DNA of 64,000 nt, taken from NCBI RefSeq assembly GCF_015711015.1, contig NZ_CP064653.1, forward strand, positions 3,472,001-3,536,000, given 5' to 3'. Each line of letters begins with the position of its first letter. Position 1 is the first letter of the stretch. Positions 21,128-30,530 of the stretch are shown here, piece by piece. A program made the position numbers and the translations under genes. The notes below the pieces were generated by a model, which was not told the origin of the DNA, did not search any database, and was given only the letters and a program-made list of their open reading frames with translations. This DNA is from Methylomonas sp. LL1 (GTDB taxonomy: Bacteria > Pseudomonadota > Gammaproteobacteria > Methylococcales > Methylomonadaceae).

Positions 21128-21744
21128 GATTGTCTCCCAACAGTTTATTGATACAAGCCTGCATACCCAACGATCCAATGGTTTAGTAACGATCTCAAAT
21201 ATCCCGGCAGGGCCAGACAGGCTTGAGAACCATCATCGAGAGTGATCACCATAACGATAGGATTATTAGTAGCAACCAACGGCTACTTAGGCTAATCGAT
21301 AACTTCATCCCCGGACTAGCAAGACTGATGAAGTGAGTAAAATCCGCTCGAAACATGTGGAGCTTTCTTCATGTTGAGTAATACACGTTGGTTGCGATAC
21401 CTATTTAATCGGATACATCGATGCAACCTAAATTAATCAGAGCTATGAATTTCGGTAGCTGGCGGATTTGGGTAGCTTATCGAAATTTCAATTTTGCGTA
21501 AGATTTTCTAACATCAATTCTCTTGCTAAGCCGTAAGGAATGCAAGCCTTTTCCTTGCAAAGCTCTATCAGGAAATGTTATGAGATTTGTATGATTGGAT
21601 AAGCGAGGCTGGTTGGCTCGGAATGTATTTCCCGCTAAACCCAACTTGGCCAATAGATTGGCAATCAGTCCGATTCTAGATCCGGCTTCAGCCGCAATTC
21701 AAAGTTAACTATTGCGCTTGAAGCCGTTTCTTAAGAAACCACTG
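21128..21744. other. Long intergenic region, no gene seen
   Basis: About 600 bases between two genes read on the minus strand. I find no credible open frame with a ribosome-binding site and no tRNA-like fold. A short perfect palindrome GTTTCTTAAGAAAC lies just past the TauE stop (about 21728-21741). The region must contain the promoter of the EAL gene at its left end. Confidence 0.5.
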
Positions 21745-22557
21745 TTATTGAAGAACGAACTTGAAACCGATAACCATCAACAAAGTCGCCAGCACCGGCC
21801 GCAAAAAATATTCCGGTATTTTGGCGCTCAAATGGCTCCCTATCCATATGCCAGGTACAGAACCCAACAACAAGCTCCCCAATAATTCCAGATCGAAATT
21901 TCCCATGCTCAAATGGCCTAATCCCGCCACGGCCGTCAACGGAATCGCGTGGGCAAGATCGGTACCGACCACCTTTACCGTGGTCATACGCGGGTAAAGA
22001 AACAACAAGGCTACCGTTCCCAGTGCGCCGGCGCCTACGGAAGATAGTGTTACCAATACACCTAACACCATACCGGTCAATACCGTGGCAATTTTTTCCC
22101 AACGCGGTGAAAAACGGCCACTGTTCTCCGGGGTACTATGCTCGTCATCGACTAGCTCCTGTTTCGCCGCTCTATGCAACAGCACGCTACGCACCAACAA
22201 TGCGGATGCCGTCAACAACAAGGCTATTCCCAGGGTGAAAGTAATCATGCCGGTGATTTCCTTGCCCACGTCCATCAAGTTTTTCAGCACATAAAGGGTA
22301 ATGCCGGCAAACGGTAAACTTCCCAACGATAACCAACCCACGATTTTCCAATCCACCGATTGATGTTTGCCGTGATGAACAAACACGCCGGCGGATTTGG
22401 TTATTGCCGCATAGAGCAGATCGGTACCCACCGCTACCGCCGGTTTGAAGCCGAACAAAAATACTAGCAACGGTGTCATTAAAGAGCCACCGCCAACTCC
22501 GGTGATGCCGACCAGGAAACCGACCCCAAATCCGGAAGCCGTGTACAGTAAATTCAT
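21745..22557 (-). CDS. TauE/SafE-family sulfite or anion exporter
   Basis: The 270-residue protein has seven to eight membrane helices in two halves. The N-terminal FLVGITGVGGGSLMTPLLVFLFGFKPAVAVGTDLLYAAITK and the internal repeat VLVTLSSVGAGALGTVALLFLYPRM...VVGTDLAHAIPLT are the two TauE/SafE signature segments. The family moves sulfite, sulfonates or other organic anions; the substrate here is open. It is a single gene. Confidence 0.88.
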   Translation of the reverse strand: MNLLYTASGFGVGFLVGITGVGGGSLMTPLLVFLFGFKPAVAVGTDLLYAAITKSAGVFVHHGKHQSVDWKIVGWLSLGSLPFAGITLYVLKNLMDVGKEITGMITFTLGIALLLTASALLVRSVLLHRAAKQELVDDEHSTPENSGRFSPRWEKIATVLTGMVLGVLVTLSSVGAGALGTVALLFLYPRMTTVKVVGTDLAHAIPLTAVAGLGHLSMGNFDLELLGSLLLGSVPGIWIGSHLSAKIPEYFLRPVLATLLMVIGFKFVLQ

Positions 22558-22771
22558 GAATCTAGTCCTTCAAAAATAGCTATGTTAGAAAATACTATAT
22601 CAGTCGGACCATTGAATACTTAATGATTAATCGACATATCCCTATTCAATTTTTAGATAAGCAGCCATCGAATATTATCCCAGCCTTGATCGCCAATTAC
22701 TTGAAAACAGACAATTCATCCTAACAACAGCCGAATGCGTCAAGCCCGACACAAGTTGCCGTTTACCCGTA

Positions 22772-23698
22772 TCATTGTAAAGACTGTACAAGCAATTCCA
22801 ATGGCGACAATGAAATGATTGCTCTGAACAGTAATACATTATTGCTGCCGACCAAACCGAAACATTCATAGTCCAACGCCGTAGCGGACGGCTCACCAAA
22901 ATCGTGTTCAGACGAATTCCGAGCCGGTTTGATCAAAATATGCAGCGCATCGGTGCTTTTCAGTTGGGACAACCCAGTTCGATCAACACTGATTTTATGT
23001 GAAGTGAAAACCATCGGATTTTTTTCGAAATCGTGACGTTTTTTCAAGGCCTTTTCCAACAAGGCGCTGGACAGCAAAGAACAAGGAAACATCTCCGGAA
23101 AAACGACCTTATCCTGTAATTCATCGAAAAACTCGGTTTGATCCCGCAAGGAACCACACAGAAAATTTTTTGCGTTACTGGTGGTCATGAATTTACGTTT
23201 TAAAAAATGCCCGCTAGCGAGAAAAGTTCGATCGGGTTCAGACCGTAAATCGCCCATTCCGGAAAAATCCGCATCGGCCAGATACAGGGGTTCCGCGCTT
23301 TCCTTTTTATACCCCAGCAAGGCCAGACTAGCATCGCTTTTGACCATGATCCGATTACTCAACATAGGCAAGGGCTGCGTTTTGAACTGAGAAGCCTTGA
23401 TCTCCACTTCAACGAACTGGCCAGGTTTGATGGCGCTGGCGAATGAAAACTGATAATTACTGAAGTTCAGCCCATGTTGTTCGATCAAGCCATACTCATC
23501 GGCTTGACGCCGGTAGGCGGCTATCTTGCCTTCCACCAGCGATTCCAATTGAAAACCTAGCGTTATCGGCCCGTTGAAAGGATTGCCCTTGATCTTGTGC
23601 CAGTTTCTGCTGTCATGAAACAGGTTGAAATCATCCGTGGAATTTCGGGCAACATCGATATGAAGTTGAGTGAAAATATCTGCGTTGATCTCATACAT
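22772..23698 (-). CDS. Uncharacterised protein, possible double-hotdog (MaoC-like) fold
   Basis: The 308-residue soluble protein has no signal peptide. I do not recognise a named family. Residues about 20-48 (NSTDDFNLFHDSRNW, then NPFNGPITLGFQLESLVE) resemble the hydratase-2/MaoC pattern in which an Asp and His (here DFNLFHD) and a downstream GPI.LG segment form the active site. A second half with similar secondary structure could be the partner hotdog. This is a weak, pattern-based suggestion. It stands alone beside the left origin-like module. Confidence 0.6.
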   Translation of the reverse strand: MYEINADIFTQLHIDVARNSTDDFNLFHDSRNWHKIKGNPFNGPITLGFQLESLVEGKIAAYRRQADEYGLIEQHGLNFSNYQFSFASAIKPGQFVEVEIKASQFKTQPLPMLSNRIMVKSDASLALLGYKKESAEPLYLADADFSGMGDLRSEPDRTFLASGHFLKRKFMTTSNAKNFLCGSLRDQTEFFDELQDKVVFPEMFPCSLLSSALLEKALKKRHDFEKNPMVFTSHKISVDRTGLSQLKSTDALHILIKPARNSSEHDFGEPSATALDYECFGLVGSNNVLLFRAIISLSPLELLVQSLQ

Positions 23699-23847
23699 AG
23701 TTGATTCCTCTGTCTATGAAGCACGGTCAATGTGACAAAATTTTAACATCCGCTATGGCGAAAACCATTAGGCACCACCCCAACTCAGAAAACCCGTCTA
23801 TCTTAAGCACAGCTGTTAGCAGCTTGTGTGAAGTAATTAGCCAAAGC

Positions 23848-24030
23848 TGTGGATAAACTGCTGTAAAAAATACCATCTCAAGTTATCCACAATCAGTAAA
23901 CAAGCACGAACCCGGACAAACCACAATATTATTTTTCATACAAAGCTATGATTTTTATTAAAAATAATAGCTTTTCCACAACAAACATCAATGCTAGTAG
24001 TAATAATTAAATAAAGATATTTATATGTTT
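23848..24030. other. Origin-like module A (candidate oriC)
   Basis: Two perfect DnaA boxes, TGTGGATAA (23848-23856, reverse) and TTATCCACA (23883-23891), are followed by TTTTCCACA (23972-23980, one mismatch), then after 14 bases TAGTAGTAA (23995-24003), then an AT-rich tail ending ATATTTATATG near 24027. The dnaA-dnaN gap has the same elements at the same spacing (35, 88-89 and 23 bases start to start). The similarity continues a little past the ATG into ATTATTAAGCA, which resembles the first codons of dnaN. It fits an origin with an unwinding element; function is inferred. Confidence 0.6.
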
Positions 24031-24096
24031 ATAATTATTAAGCAACGGCAGTCTTACGGCAAACAACCTTGTTTAAACCTTGATGAATTGGTCAAG

Positions 24097-25443
24097 CTAA
24101 CTGCCTTGATCTTGCTGCATTTGCTCGGTCAAACTTTTTGGCAACTTCTTCTTGACCTTCACGCCTAATTCCTCAAAAGCGCTGGCTTGACGGAGCAGAT
24201 TGCCACTGCCGGTACTCAGTTTGTTGACAATACCGTCGTAAGTCTTGTGGACAGTGTTGAGCTGGTTGCCGAGTTTTTCGATGTCTTCCACGAAGCCTCT
24301 GATCTTGTCGTACAAACTGCCGGCCTTATCGGCGATCAGTCTGGCGTTTTCGTTCTGTTGCTCGTAGCGCCAGATGTTTTGCACGGTGCGCAGCGTCGCC
24401 AGCAAGGTGGTCGGGGTGACGACGACGATCTTGTGTTCGAAGGCATCGTTGAACAGCTTTTCATCGGCCTGAAACGCAGCCATGAAAGCGGCTTCGATCG
24501 GCATGAACAGCAACACGAAATCCAGCGAGCGCAGGCCTTTCAGGCTGGAATAATCCTTGTTGCTCAGGCCCTTGATGTGGTTACGCACCGCTTCGGTGTG
24601 CTGTTTCAAGGCTTCGATACGCTGGTTGTCGTCTTCCGCCGAACAATAACGCTCATAGGCCAACAAGGATACTTTGGAATCGATGATCACATCCTTGTTT
24701 TCCGGCAGGCGGACGATGACGTCGGGCTTGAACAAGCGGTTGTCTTCGTCGCGGAACGCGCCCTGGGTTTGATATTCGATACCCTTGCGTAAACCGGATT
24801 GCTCCAGCACTTTTTCCAAAATCATCTCTCCCCAGTTGCCCTGGGCTTTGTGATCGCCTTTCAAGGCGCGGGTCAAATTCAGCGCTTCCTGGTTCATTTT
24901 GGCGGTATCGCGGCGTAGGGAAACGATTTCCTCGCGCAGACTGATCCTGTCCTTGGTTTCGTTGTCGTAGACGCTTTCGACGCGGTTTTTGAATTCACCA
25001 AGTTGCTGTTTCAGCGGTTCGACTAAGGTTTCTATGCTGACTTTATTGTGTTCTGCAAATTGCTTGCCGCGTTCTTCAAAGATCTTGTGCGCTAGACTCT
25101 CGAACTGGGCTTTTAACTGATTTTCCGCATCTTGCAGCAAGCGAATTTTTTCGGCATTGCTTTTATGTTGTTCCTGCTGGCGGGCGTTGAGATCGGCGTT
25201 TTCGGTTTTCAGTTGTAACAATTGCTGTCGCAGGGTCTCCAGCTCGGCTTCCTTGGTTTGCAACAAGGTCAGTCTTTCCTCGGCCACCGCCAGTTTTACG
25301 GCTTGTTGCTGGAGTTGCTGTTGCTGCTCTTCGATTTGCCGGCTTAGTATCAACCGGCGTTTGCCAGTTAGCCAGGCGCTAACGCCATATCCAACCAATG
25401 CAGCAAGCACTGTGGTTATTGGCAAAATCCAAGTTTCAATCAA
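24097..25443 (-). CDS. rmuC: DNA recombination protein RmuC
   Basis: I place the start at the TTG at 25443, which follows GGAGCAAGGA, giving 448 residues; another TTG 14 codons upstream has no ribosome-binding site. An N-terminal membrane anchor (WILPITTVLAALVGYGVSAWL) is followed by a long coiled coil (about 40-150) and the RmuC nuclease-like domain with GDHKAQGNWGEMILEKVLEQSGLRKG, PDVIVRLPENKDVIIDSKVSLLAYERY and FMPIEAAFMAAF. RmuC limits DNA inversions at short repeats. Its 3' end lies about 70 bases from origin-like module A. Confidence 0.9.
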   Translation of the reverse strand: MIETWILPITTVLAALVGYGVSAWLTGKRRLILSRQIEEQQQQLQQQAVKLAVAEERLTLLQTKEAELETLRQQLLQLKTENADLNARQQEQHKSNAEKIRLLQDAENQLKAQFESLAHKIFEERGKQFAEHNKVSIETLVEPLKQQLGEFKNRVESVYDNETKDRISLREEIVSLRRDTAKMNQEALNLTRALKGDHKAQGNWGEMILEKVLEQSGLRKGIEYQTQGAFRDEDNRLFKPDVIVRLPENKDVIIDSKVSLLAYERYCSAEDDNQRIEALKQHTEAVRNHIKGLSNKDYSSLKGLRSLDFVLLFMPIEAAFMAAFQADEKLFNDAFEHKIVVVTPTTLLATLRTVQNIWRYEQQNENARLIADKAGSLYDKIRGFVEDIEKLGNQLNTVHKTYDGIVNKLSTGSGNLLRQASAFEELGVKVKKKLPKSLTEQMQQDQGS

Positions 25444-25969
25444 AATCCTTGCTCCAAGATGATAACAACGACGATAGTCGGCCAATGCATCTCCGCCCAG
25501 CCATTATCAAATTATGCATTCGTTCCGCTGCGAAACCTTGGAAACGAAGCGTTAGCGAGTGAAGGTTGAGTAGTCCCTGGAAGCCGTAGCGCCGGGCGGT
25601 TTTTCGACTAGAAAAACTGCAAGGCATCGCGAAACGGCGTCGAGTCATGCGAGAGCCAAGGCTTTGATCCCCTTGTTGGGTCAAAGGCGAGGCGACGCGG
25701 ACGGCCAGGGCCGCCGCAGGCAATCACGTGGCGGTGTAGGCGCGATTGCTAGCCAGGGATGGCTAGCAATCTTTCCCGCCGGAAGCCGACACTCGCCGAC
25801 TGGTTCCCACGCGCTGTGTGGTAACCCAGATTTCGCCGCGCTGCGGCGAGAAAGCCCGGCATTCCCTTGCAGCGAGTGGGAATGAGGAATAACAGCTGTC
25901 ATAGGGCAGATATCCGCCCTTGTACGGGTTACACGTTGCGGAAAGCAGGTCGCGGTGTCGCCCACTAGA
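25444..25969. repeat. GC-rich stem-loop region between lprI-like gene and rmuC
   Basis: No convincing gene; short open frames here have no ribosome-binding site and low-complexity composition. At least three stem-loops are visible: GATTGCTAGCC / GGCTAGCAATC (25744-25771, perfect 11-base arms, 6-base loop), CGCCGC / GCGGCG (25834-25848) and CATTCCC / GGGAATG (about 25859-25884). It reads like a cluster of interspersed palindromic repeats. Confidence 0.45.
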
Positions 25970-26359
25970 TTAGAGGTCACTGTCGCTCCCTTCCCCAGCA
26001 AGCTCTTTAAGTTCCTCAAGACGCTCAGACGTGATTCTAGAAACGCACCGCCCATAGCTAACGGAGTTGATCCCTCCATGAACTATTTGCTCAAGATCAC
26101 ATTCAGACTTTTTGTATTTGACCCAACTCTCCTGGGATTTAACCAATGAGTCTCGTGCATTATCCATTTTATTTTTCTTGTATTCGACCAGGAGTTGTTT
26201 GTACAAAACATTAATTTTTGATTGACCGTCATCAGCGCTCTTCCTGGCAATACACGCAGAAAAATAAGTGCTCCCGTCAGCCTCTCCGCAGTCGTCAAAG
26301 GAATAGGCTTGAGATGCAAATAATGCTGTAAAAAACATAGCTAAAACTCTAATGCCCAT
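25970..26359 (-). CDS. LprI-like (DUF1311) periplasmic protein
   Basis: The 129-residue protein has a signal peptide (VLAMFFTALFASQAYS, cleavage near residue 20). The DUF1311 pattern follows: a cysteine-containing head (DDCGEADG, FSACIARKSAD), a helix INVLYKQLLVEYK, then DSLVKSQESWVKYKKSECDLE and a final cysteine in YGRC. Some members inhibit lysozyme, but most are uncharacterised periplasmic proteins, so no function is claimed. It lies 55 bases downstream of hemL on the same strand and may be read through from it. Confidence 0.8.
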   Translation of the reverse strand: MGIRVLAMFFTALFASQAYSFDDCGEADGSTYFSACIARKSADDGQSKINVLYKQLLVEYKKNKMDNARDSLVKSQESWVKYKKSECDLEQIVHGGINSVSYGRCVSRITSERLEELKELAGEGSDSDL

Positions 26360-26414
26360 GTCGCAACCTCTAACAAGTAATCAAAAAATTTCCGCATATC
26401 ATCCCAAATCAACC

Positions 26415-27695
26415 TCACAACCCCTTAAACACCTCACCCGCAGCATCCACAGTCGCCTGCAAATCCTGATCCGTATGCGCCGCCGAGACGAAACCAGCCT
26501 CAAATGCCGAAGGCGCCAGATACACGCCTTGTTCCAGCATGCCATGGAAGAAGCGTTTGAAACGGTCCTGATCGCACTTCATCACCTGGGCGAAACGGCT
26601 GATGGATTTTTCCTCAGTGAAGAACAAACCAAACATCGCGCCAACCTGATTGGTGGTGAAGGCGATGCCGGCCTGGTCGGCGGCAGCTTGCAGGCCGGCC
26701 AGCAATTGCGTGGTTTTGGAGGTCAAGGCCTGATAGAAACCCGGTGCGCTAATCAATTCCAGGGTTTTCAAACCCGCCGCCATTGCCACCGGATTGCCAG
26801 ACAAGGTGCCGGCCTGATAGACCGGACCCAGCGGGGCCAGATGTTCCATGATCTTGCGGCTGCCGCCGAAGGCGCCGACCGGCATGCCGCCGCCGATGAT
26901 CTTGCCCAGCGTGGTCAGATCGGGTTTGATGTTGTATAGGCCTTGCGCGCTATGCAGATCTACTCGGAAACCGGTCATCACTTCATCGAAAATCAGCACG
27001 CTGCCGTATTGGTCGCAGACTTCACGCAAGGTTTGCAAAAAGCCCGGTTTCGGCGGAATGCAGTTCATGTTGCCGGCCACCGGCTCGACGATGATGCAGG
27101 CGATCTTGTCGCCGAGTTCGACGAAGGTGCTGCGTACCGCGTCGCTGTCGTTATAGGTCCGCGTGATGGTGTCGGCGGCGACAGAGGCCGGCACGCCGGG
27201 CGAGCTGGGCACGCCGAAAGTCAATGCGCCGGAACCGGCCTTGACCAATAAAGAATCGGAATGGCCGTGGTAGCAGCCCTCGAATTTGACGATCTTGTCG
27301 CGGCCGGTGTAGCCGCGCGCCAGACGCAAGGCGCTCATGGTGGCTTCGGTGCCGGAGCTGACCATGCGCACCATGTCTATGGACGGCAGCATTTCGCAGA
27401 CTTTTTGCGCCATGCGGGTTTCGATTTCGGTCGGTGCACCGAAGCTCAGGCCTTTTTCGGCGCTTTGCTTGACGGCTTCAATGACATCCGGATGGGCGTG
27501 GCCCAGGATCATCGGTCCCCAGGAACCGACGTAATCGATGTAGCGTTTGTTTTCGCTGTCATAGACGTAGGCGCCCTGGGCGCGGTCGAAGTAGACCGGC
27601 GTGCCGCCGACGCCGCTAAAGGAGCGCACAGGGGAATTAACGCCGCCGGGGATGAATTTTTTGGCTTGGGTGAATAGGTCGCTGGATTGTGTCAT
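26415..27695 (-). CDS. hemL: Glutamate-1-semialdehyde 2,1-aminomutase
   Basis: The 426-residue PLP-dependent class III aminotransferase-fold enzyme has an N-terminal [48 protein letters not shown] and the PLP-lysine motif [18 protein letters not shown], with the [17 protein letters not shown] partner loop. It makes 5-aminolevulinate from glutamate-1-semialdehyde in the C5 pathway to tetrapyrroles. Full length. It is separated from the upstream lipoprotein gene by tandem inverted repeats. Confidence 0.96.
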   Translation of the reverse strand: MTQSSDLFTQAKKFIPGGVNSPVRSFSGVGGTPVYFDRAQGAYVYDSENKRYIDYVGSWGPMILGHAHPDVIEAVKQSAEKGLSFGAPTEIETRMAQKVCEMLPSIDMVRMVSSGTEATMSALRLARGYTGRDKIVKFEGCYHGHSDSLLVKAGSGALTFGVPSSPGVPASVAADTITRTYNDSDAVRSTFVELGDKIACIIVEPVAGNMNCIPPKPGFLQTLREVCDQYGSVLIFDEVMTGFRVDLHSAQGLYNIKPDLTTLGKIIGGGMPVGAFGGSRKIMEHLAPLGPVYQAGTLSGNPVAMAAGLKTLELISAPGFYQALTSKTTQLLAGLQAAADQAGIAFTTNQVGAMFGLFFTEEKSISRFAQVMKCDQDRFKRFFHGMLEQGVYLAPSAFEAGFVSAAHTDQDLQATVDAAGEVFKGL

Positions 27696-27727
27696 GGAGA
27701 ATCAGAAATTTGGCTTAATCGGAAGGC

Positions 27728-27798
27728 TTGGGTTAGCTCGAAAAAGACTAACCCAAAACTCAGGCTGACAGGTTGGGTTACGGCTTATTAAACCCAAC
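27728..27798. repeat. Two inverted repeats sharing the TTGGGTT core
   Basis: TTGGGTTAG / CTAACCCAA (27728-27736 and 27748-27756) and GTTGGGTT / AACCCAAC (27772-27779 and 27791-27798) are both perfect. They lie between the lipoprotein stop and the hemL start, all on the minus strand. The arms share the same core, so alternative pairing between the hairpins is possible. No T-run follows. Confidence 0.55.
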
Positions 27799-27810
27799 TG
27801 AATAATATGA

Positions 27811-28269
27811 CTACTTGCCGAACAAATGCGGTCCCTTGGGTTGCGGCTTGTTTTGCAGACAGAAAAAAGCGGCGGCGTCGAACTTGATTTGCAAGGTATG
27901 GGTATCTTCGTGATCATCCAGATATTTCTCGGCATCCACTTCGGCCAAGTCTTCGACAATATGTTCGGCGATACAACCGCAGGATTCGGTAAAGCGTTTT
28001 TCGTCGATGTCTTTATTGACCGAATTTTTCATTTCCCGAGTCACGCAATTTTTGGCGAAGGTTTTTACGAATTTTTGTTTAACCGTATCGCTAGCTTCAC
28101 CGGCATCGACGTTGTTATTGTTGACCGGTTTGGTTTTGGCGGCGGGTTTTTCCGGTGCGGCAGTGTCTGGTTTGTCGTCTGAACAGGCAGTCAGCAAGAT
28201 TGCCGACATCGAAATTATTAACAAACCCAGAAACCTTTTTGTACTTTTTGTGTTTTTCATCATTGTCAT
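27811..28269 (-). CDS. Small cysteine-containing lipoprotein of unknown function
   Basis: The frame has 152 residues; translation may begin at any of the first three Met codons. A lipoprotein signal peptide ends in the lipobox LLTAC (Cys about 29), and the mature protein starts SDDKPD, so it is anchored to a membrane. A proline/lysine/asparagine linker leads to a globular part with four cysteines (NCVTRE, SCGC, FFCLQ), a spacing that could hold two disulfides. I do not recognise a family. It follows gmk by 7 bases and is probably co-transcribed with it. Confidence 0.72.
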   Translation of the reverse strand: MTMMKNTKSTKRFLGLLIISMSAILLTACSDDKPDTAAPEKPAAKTKPVNNNNVDAGEASDTVKQKFVKTFAKNCVTREMKNSVNKDIDEKRFTESCGCIAEHIVEDLAEVDAEKYLDDHEDTHTLQIKFDAAAFFCLQNKPQPKGPHLFGK

Positions 28270-28276
28270 CTATTGA

Positions 28277-28909
<633 letters not shown>

Positions 28910-29016
28910 TCAGTGCGGCCGTCATTTTTTTCTGATAACGTCCAAGAGTCAAGCCAAAAAACCGTCCGGCGGGGGGGCTGTGGTATTATGAACAGCCTTT
29001 CCAACCCCATTTATAC

Positions 29017-30339
29017 ATGCCAATGAGCGCTATTTGGAACAATTGTCTGGCCAAACTTGAGCACGAAATACCTACGACCGATTTCAGTACCTGGATAAGG
29101 CCATTACAGGCCGTGGAAACCGATAGCCAGTTGAAATTGCTGGCCCCCAACCGTTTCATCATCGACCATATCAAGCAACATTTTTTTTCCGCAATAGAAG
29201 ACGCGGTTAATGAATTTTCCAATGCAACCCTGGCCGTGCAATTTGAAATCGGCAGCAAAAAAGCCCCAGCCATCAAGGCTCCCACGCTGAACAAAAGTCC
29301 GACTCAAAAAAAGAACCAGCCTAATTTTTTGAACAAAGCTTTTACCTTTGAAAGCTTCGTCGAAGGTAAATCCAATCAACTGGCCAGAGCCGCATCGGTG
29401 ACGGTTTCCGATAATATCGGCAAAGTCTATAACCCGCTGTTCATTTACGGCAGTTCCGGTTTGGGCAAGACTCATTTGATGCATGCGATTGGCAATGCCG
29501 TGTTGCTGAAAAATCCCAATGCCAACATCGTTTATCTGCACTCGGAAAAGTTCGTGCAGGACATGGTCAAAGCCTTACAACAAAACAGCATCAATTACTT
29601 TAAAGACTACTATCGTAACATCGACGTATTGTTGATGGATGACATCCAGTTTCTGGCCGGCAAGGAACGTTCACAAGAAGAGTTTTTCCACACCTTTAAT
29701 AATTTGTTGGATCAAAAACATCAAGTGGTACTGACCTGCGATAAATATCCCAAGGAAATCGTTGGTCTGGAAGACAGACTGAAATCGCGTTTCGGCTGGG
29801 GTTTGCCGGTGGCGATCGAACCGCCCGATTTGGAAACACGCACCGCGATTTTGATCAAAAAAGCCATGCAGGCCGGCGTAACCCTGGAACAGGAAATAGC
29901 CTTCTTCATCGCCAAACGCATTCCTTCCAATGTTAGAGATCTGGAAGGCGCATTAAGACGTGTGGTTGCCAACTCGCAATTTACCGGCCGTGAAATCACC
30001 CTGGAATTTACCAAGGAAGCCTTGCACGACTTGATCAGCCTGCAGGATAAACTGGTTAGCATCGACAACATTCAAAAAACCGTGGCCGAGTATTTCAAAA
30101 TCCGCGTGGCGGATTTGTCAGCCAAAAGCCGTAAACAATCGTTGACCCGCCCCCGGCAAATTGCCATGTGTCTGGCTCGAGAATTAACTTCGCATAGTTA
30201 TCCGGAAATCGGCGATGCCTTTGGCGGTCGCGACCACACCACGGTCATCAACGCTTGTAAGCGGGTTGCCGAGTTGAAAGACGACGATGTAAAAATTGCC
30301 GAAGACTATAAAAACCTGTTGAGAACTCTATCGCATTAA
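29017..30339 (+). CDS. dnaA: Chromosomal replication initiator DnaA
   Basis: The 440-residue protein may begin at 29017 or at the ATG two codons later ([13 protein letters not shown]); neither has a clear Shine-Dalgarno sequence. Domain I is about 1-80, with a lysine-rich linker to about 105. The AAA+ domain III (about 105-320) has Walker [11 protein letters not shown] and Walker [12 protein letters not shown]. Domain IV (about 350-440) has the box-binding signature [37 protein letters not shown]. It binds DnaA boxes and opens the origin. A possible -10 TATTAT lies at 28984-28989. It heads dnaA-dnaN-recF-gyrB. Confidence 0.97.
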   Translation: MPMSAIWNNCLAKLEHEIPTTDFSTWIRPLQAVETDSQLKLLAPNRFIIDHIKQHFFSAIEDAVNEFSNATLAVQFEIGSKKAPAIKAPTLNKSPTQKKNQPNFLNKAFTFESFVEGKSNQLARAASVTVSDNIGKVYNPLFIYGSSGLGKTHLMHAIGNAVLLKNPNANIVYLHSEKFVQDMVKALQQNSINYFKDYYRNIDVLLMDDIQFLAGKERSQEEFFHTFNNLLDQKHQVVLTCDKYPKEIVGLEDRLKSRFGWGLPVAIEPPDLETRTAILIKKAMQAGVTLEQEIAFFIAKRIPSNVRDLEGALRRVVANSQFTGREITLEFTKEALHDLISLQDKLVSIDNIQKTVAEYFKIRVADLSAKSRKQSLTRPRQIAMCLARELTSHSYPEIGDAFGGRDHTTVINACKRVAELKDDDVKIAEDYKNLLRTLSH

Positions 30340-30340
30340 T

Positions 30341-30530
30341 TGCGGATAAGTTGGGGATAAACCGGGGTGAAATCGTGCTAGTTGAGTTATCCCCAATCCT
30401 CCAACAGGCTAAATTTGAGATAAGCAACAAGTTAAAACTTAGCTAAACTTATGTTTATTCAGTATAAACAATGGTTTTCCACAGCTTTTTGTCTACATAG
30501 TAGTAACAATAAATAAAAAATATTTATATG
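30341..30530. other. Origin-like module B in the dnaA-dnaN gap
   Basis: It contains TGCGGATAA (30341-30349), TGGGGATAA (30352-30360), TTATCCCCA (30387-30395) and TTTTCCACA (30475-30483), each one base from the DnaA-box consensus. After 14 bases comes TAGTAGTAA (30498-30506), then an AT-rich stretch running into the dnaN start codon. Layout and spacing match module A at 23848-24030. It probably doubles as a DnaA-regulated promoter region for dnaN. Confidence 0.6.

Noticed and set aside
23995-24003. Strict DnaA-trio assignment for TAGTAGTAA
   Set aside because: The triplets fit the published 3'-[G/A]A[T/A]-5' pattern best when read away from the right-hand side, where I see no DnaA box, so I report only a resemblance.
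24187-24792. Open frame of 201 codons antisense to rmuC
   Set aside because: RmuC motifs are clear on the minus strand, and the plus-strand product looks like a reverse-complement shadow.
25681-26079. Minus-strand frame of 132 codons overlapping the LprI-like gene
   Set aside because: It overlaps a better gene, crosses the stem-loop cluster and shows no family motif or ribosome-binding site.
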